From Akkermansia muciniphila (lineage in GTDB: Bacteria > Verrucomicrobiota > Verrucomicrobiia > Limisphaerales > F1-80-MAGS106), in the NCBI GenBank assembly GCA_945865375.1, contig CAMBEJ010000014.1, positions 1 to 58,310 on the forward strand: 58,310 nucleotides of DNA, read 5' to 3'. Both the position numbers and the translations under genes were made by a program. Of this stretch, positions 58,199 to 58,310 are shown in pieces; position 1 is the first letter of the stretch, and every line of letters starts with the position of its first letter. The notes beneath the pieces are model-generated. The model made no database searches. It was not told the origin of the DNA and saw only the letters and a list, made by a program, of their open reading frames with translations.

Positions 58199-58310
58199 AA
58201 CCCATCTTCAAGGACGACTTCGACCGCCGCCGTTTCCTCGAAACCCTTGAGGAGGTCTGCGCCAAGACCGGTTGACGGGTTCATGCTTATTGTCTCTTGG
58301 GCAACCATTT
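58129..58310 (+). pseudogene. REP-associated tyrosine transposase (RAYT), 5' part, with premature stop
   Basis: The frame MARKLRIEYSGAIYHVMSRG, then DRREPIFKDDFDRRRFLETL and EEVCAKTG, is the RAYT/Transposase_17 opening, including the IYHVMSRG strand of the HUH-related fold. Codon 49 (58273-58275) is TGA where the family has Trp (TGG), and translation beyond it stays in frame and homologous (RVHAYCLLGNH). So one base change interrupts the gene, unless TGA is read through. The gene runs off the right edge. Confidence 0.82.

Overview
The window most likely comes from a Verrucomicrobiota genome (Limisphaerales/Pedosphaera-like). This is inferred from content, not from a marker gene. The main signs are five scattered orphan type II pseudopilin genes with the [28 protein letters not shown] leader, DUF1080, PQQ-propeller and CotH/EF-hand secreted proteins, weak or absent Shine-Dalgarno sequences, and dispersed repeats of the CACAGAGGCACAGAG and CTTTGCG types. 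There is no rRNA, tRNA or CRISPR array, and no prophage or integrase.

Layout. 1-2826 (-): the N-terminal 942 codons of a very large secreted DUF4347/Ig-repeat protein that runs off the left edge. 3205-3345: a 141-bp MITE with perfect 20-bp inverted ends and a 9-bp target duplication. 3588-9097: pseudopilin, class C beta-lactamase-like serine hydrolase, nitrilase-family amidohydrolase, EngB GTPase, second pseudopilin. 9358-14304: divergent oxyR/katG with a recognisable OxyR operator, then a PYROXD2-like FAD oxidoreductase. 14690-17434: DUF1080 and PQQ-propeller proteins. 17896-19670: plsY and gpsA (phospholipid synthesis). 21171-27825: POT peptide transporter, an SGNH/MBOAT O-acetylation pair, and a SUMF1-like lipoprotein with a TolB-like propeller. 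28930-34484: a three-gene RND efflux system. 34686-36820: pseudopilin, a probable double-glycine-leader peptide with its own terminator, and a methyltransferase. 37731-42292: a MacA/MacB-type tripartite ABC exporter with split permeases. 42643-50288: CotH/EF-hand protein, lipoprotein arylsulfotransferase, and a coupled pseudopilin/unknown/SGNH trio. 50641-57874: a phosphorelay cluster. 57911-58310: a broken RAYT transposase with a duplicated 5' end.

Two repeat systems mark the accessory gaps. Family A is a 190-210 bp MITE-like element with imperfect TCWGAMCTCAGTAAAA ends and internal GTAATC/GATTAC arrays. Family B is a CACAGAGG hairpin that has inserted into the hexamer arrays of family A more than once.

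The most unusual region is the phosphorelay cluster (50641-57874). Small foreign modules interrupt a run of HAMP, histidine kinase, receiver and PAS genes: a BRO-N gene, itself split by a ~285-bp element encoding a GIY-YIG protein and bounded by 16-bp inverted repeats; a four-helix-bundle (S23-type) gene between heptamer repeats; and a protein that joins an RpoN-box-like helix-turn-helix to a GIY-YIG domain. The second candidate for something new is the cryptic double-glycine peptide at 35698-35905, whose only good start lies across a run of seven A residues.
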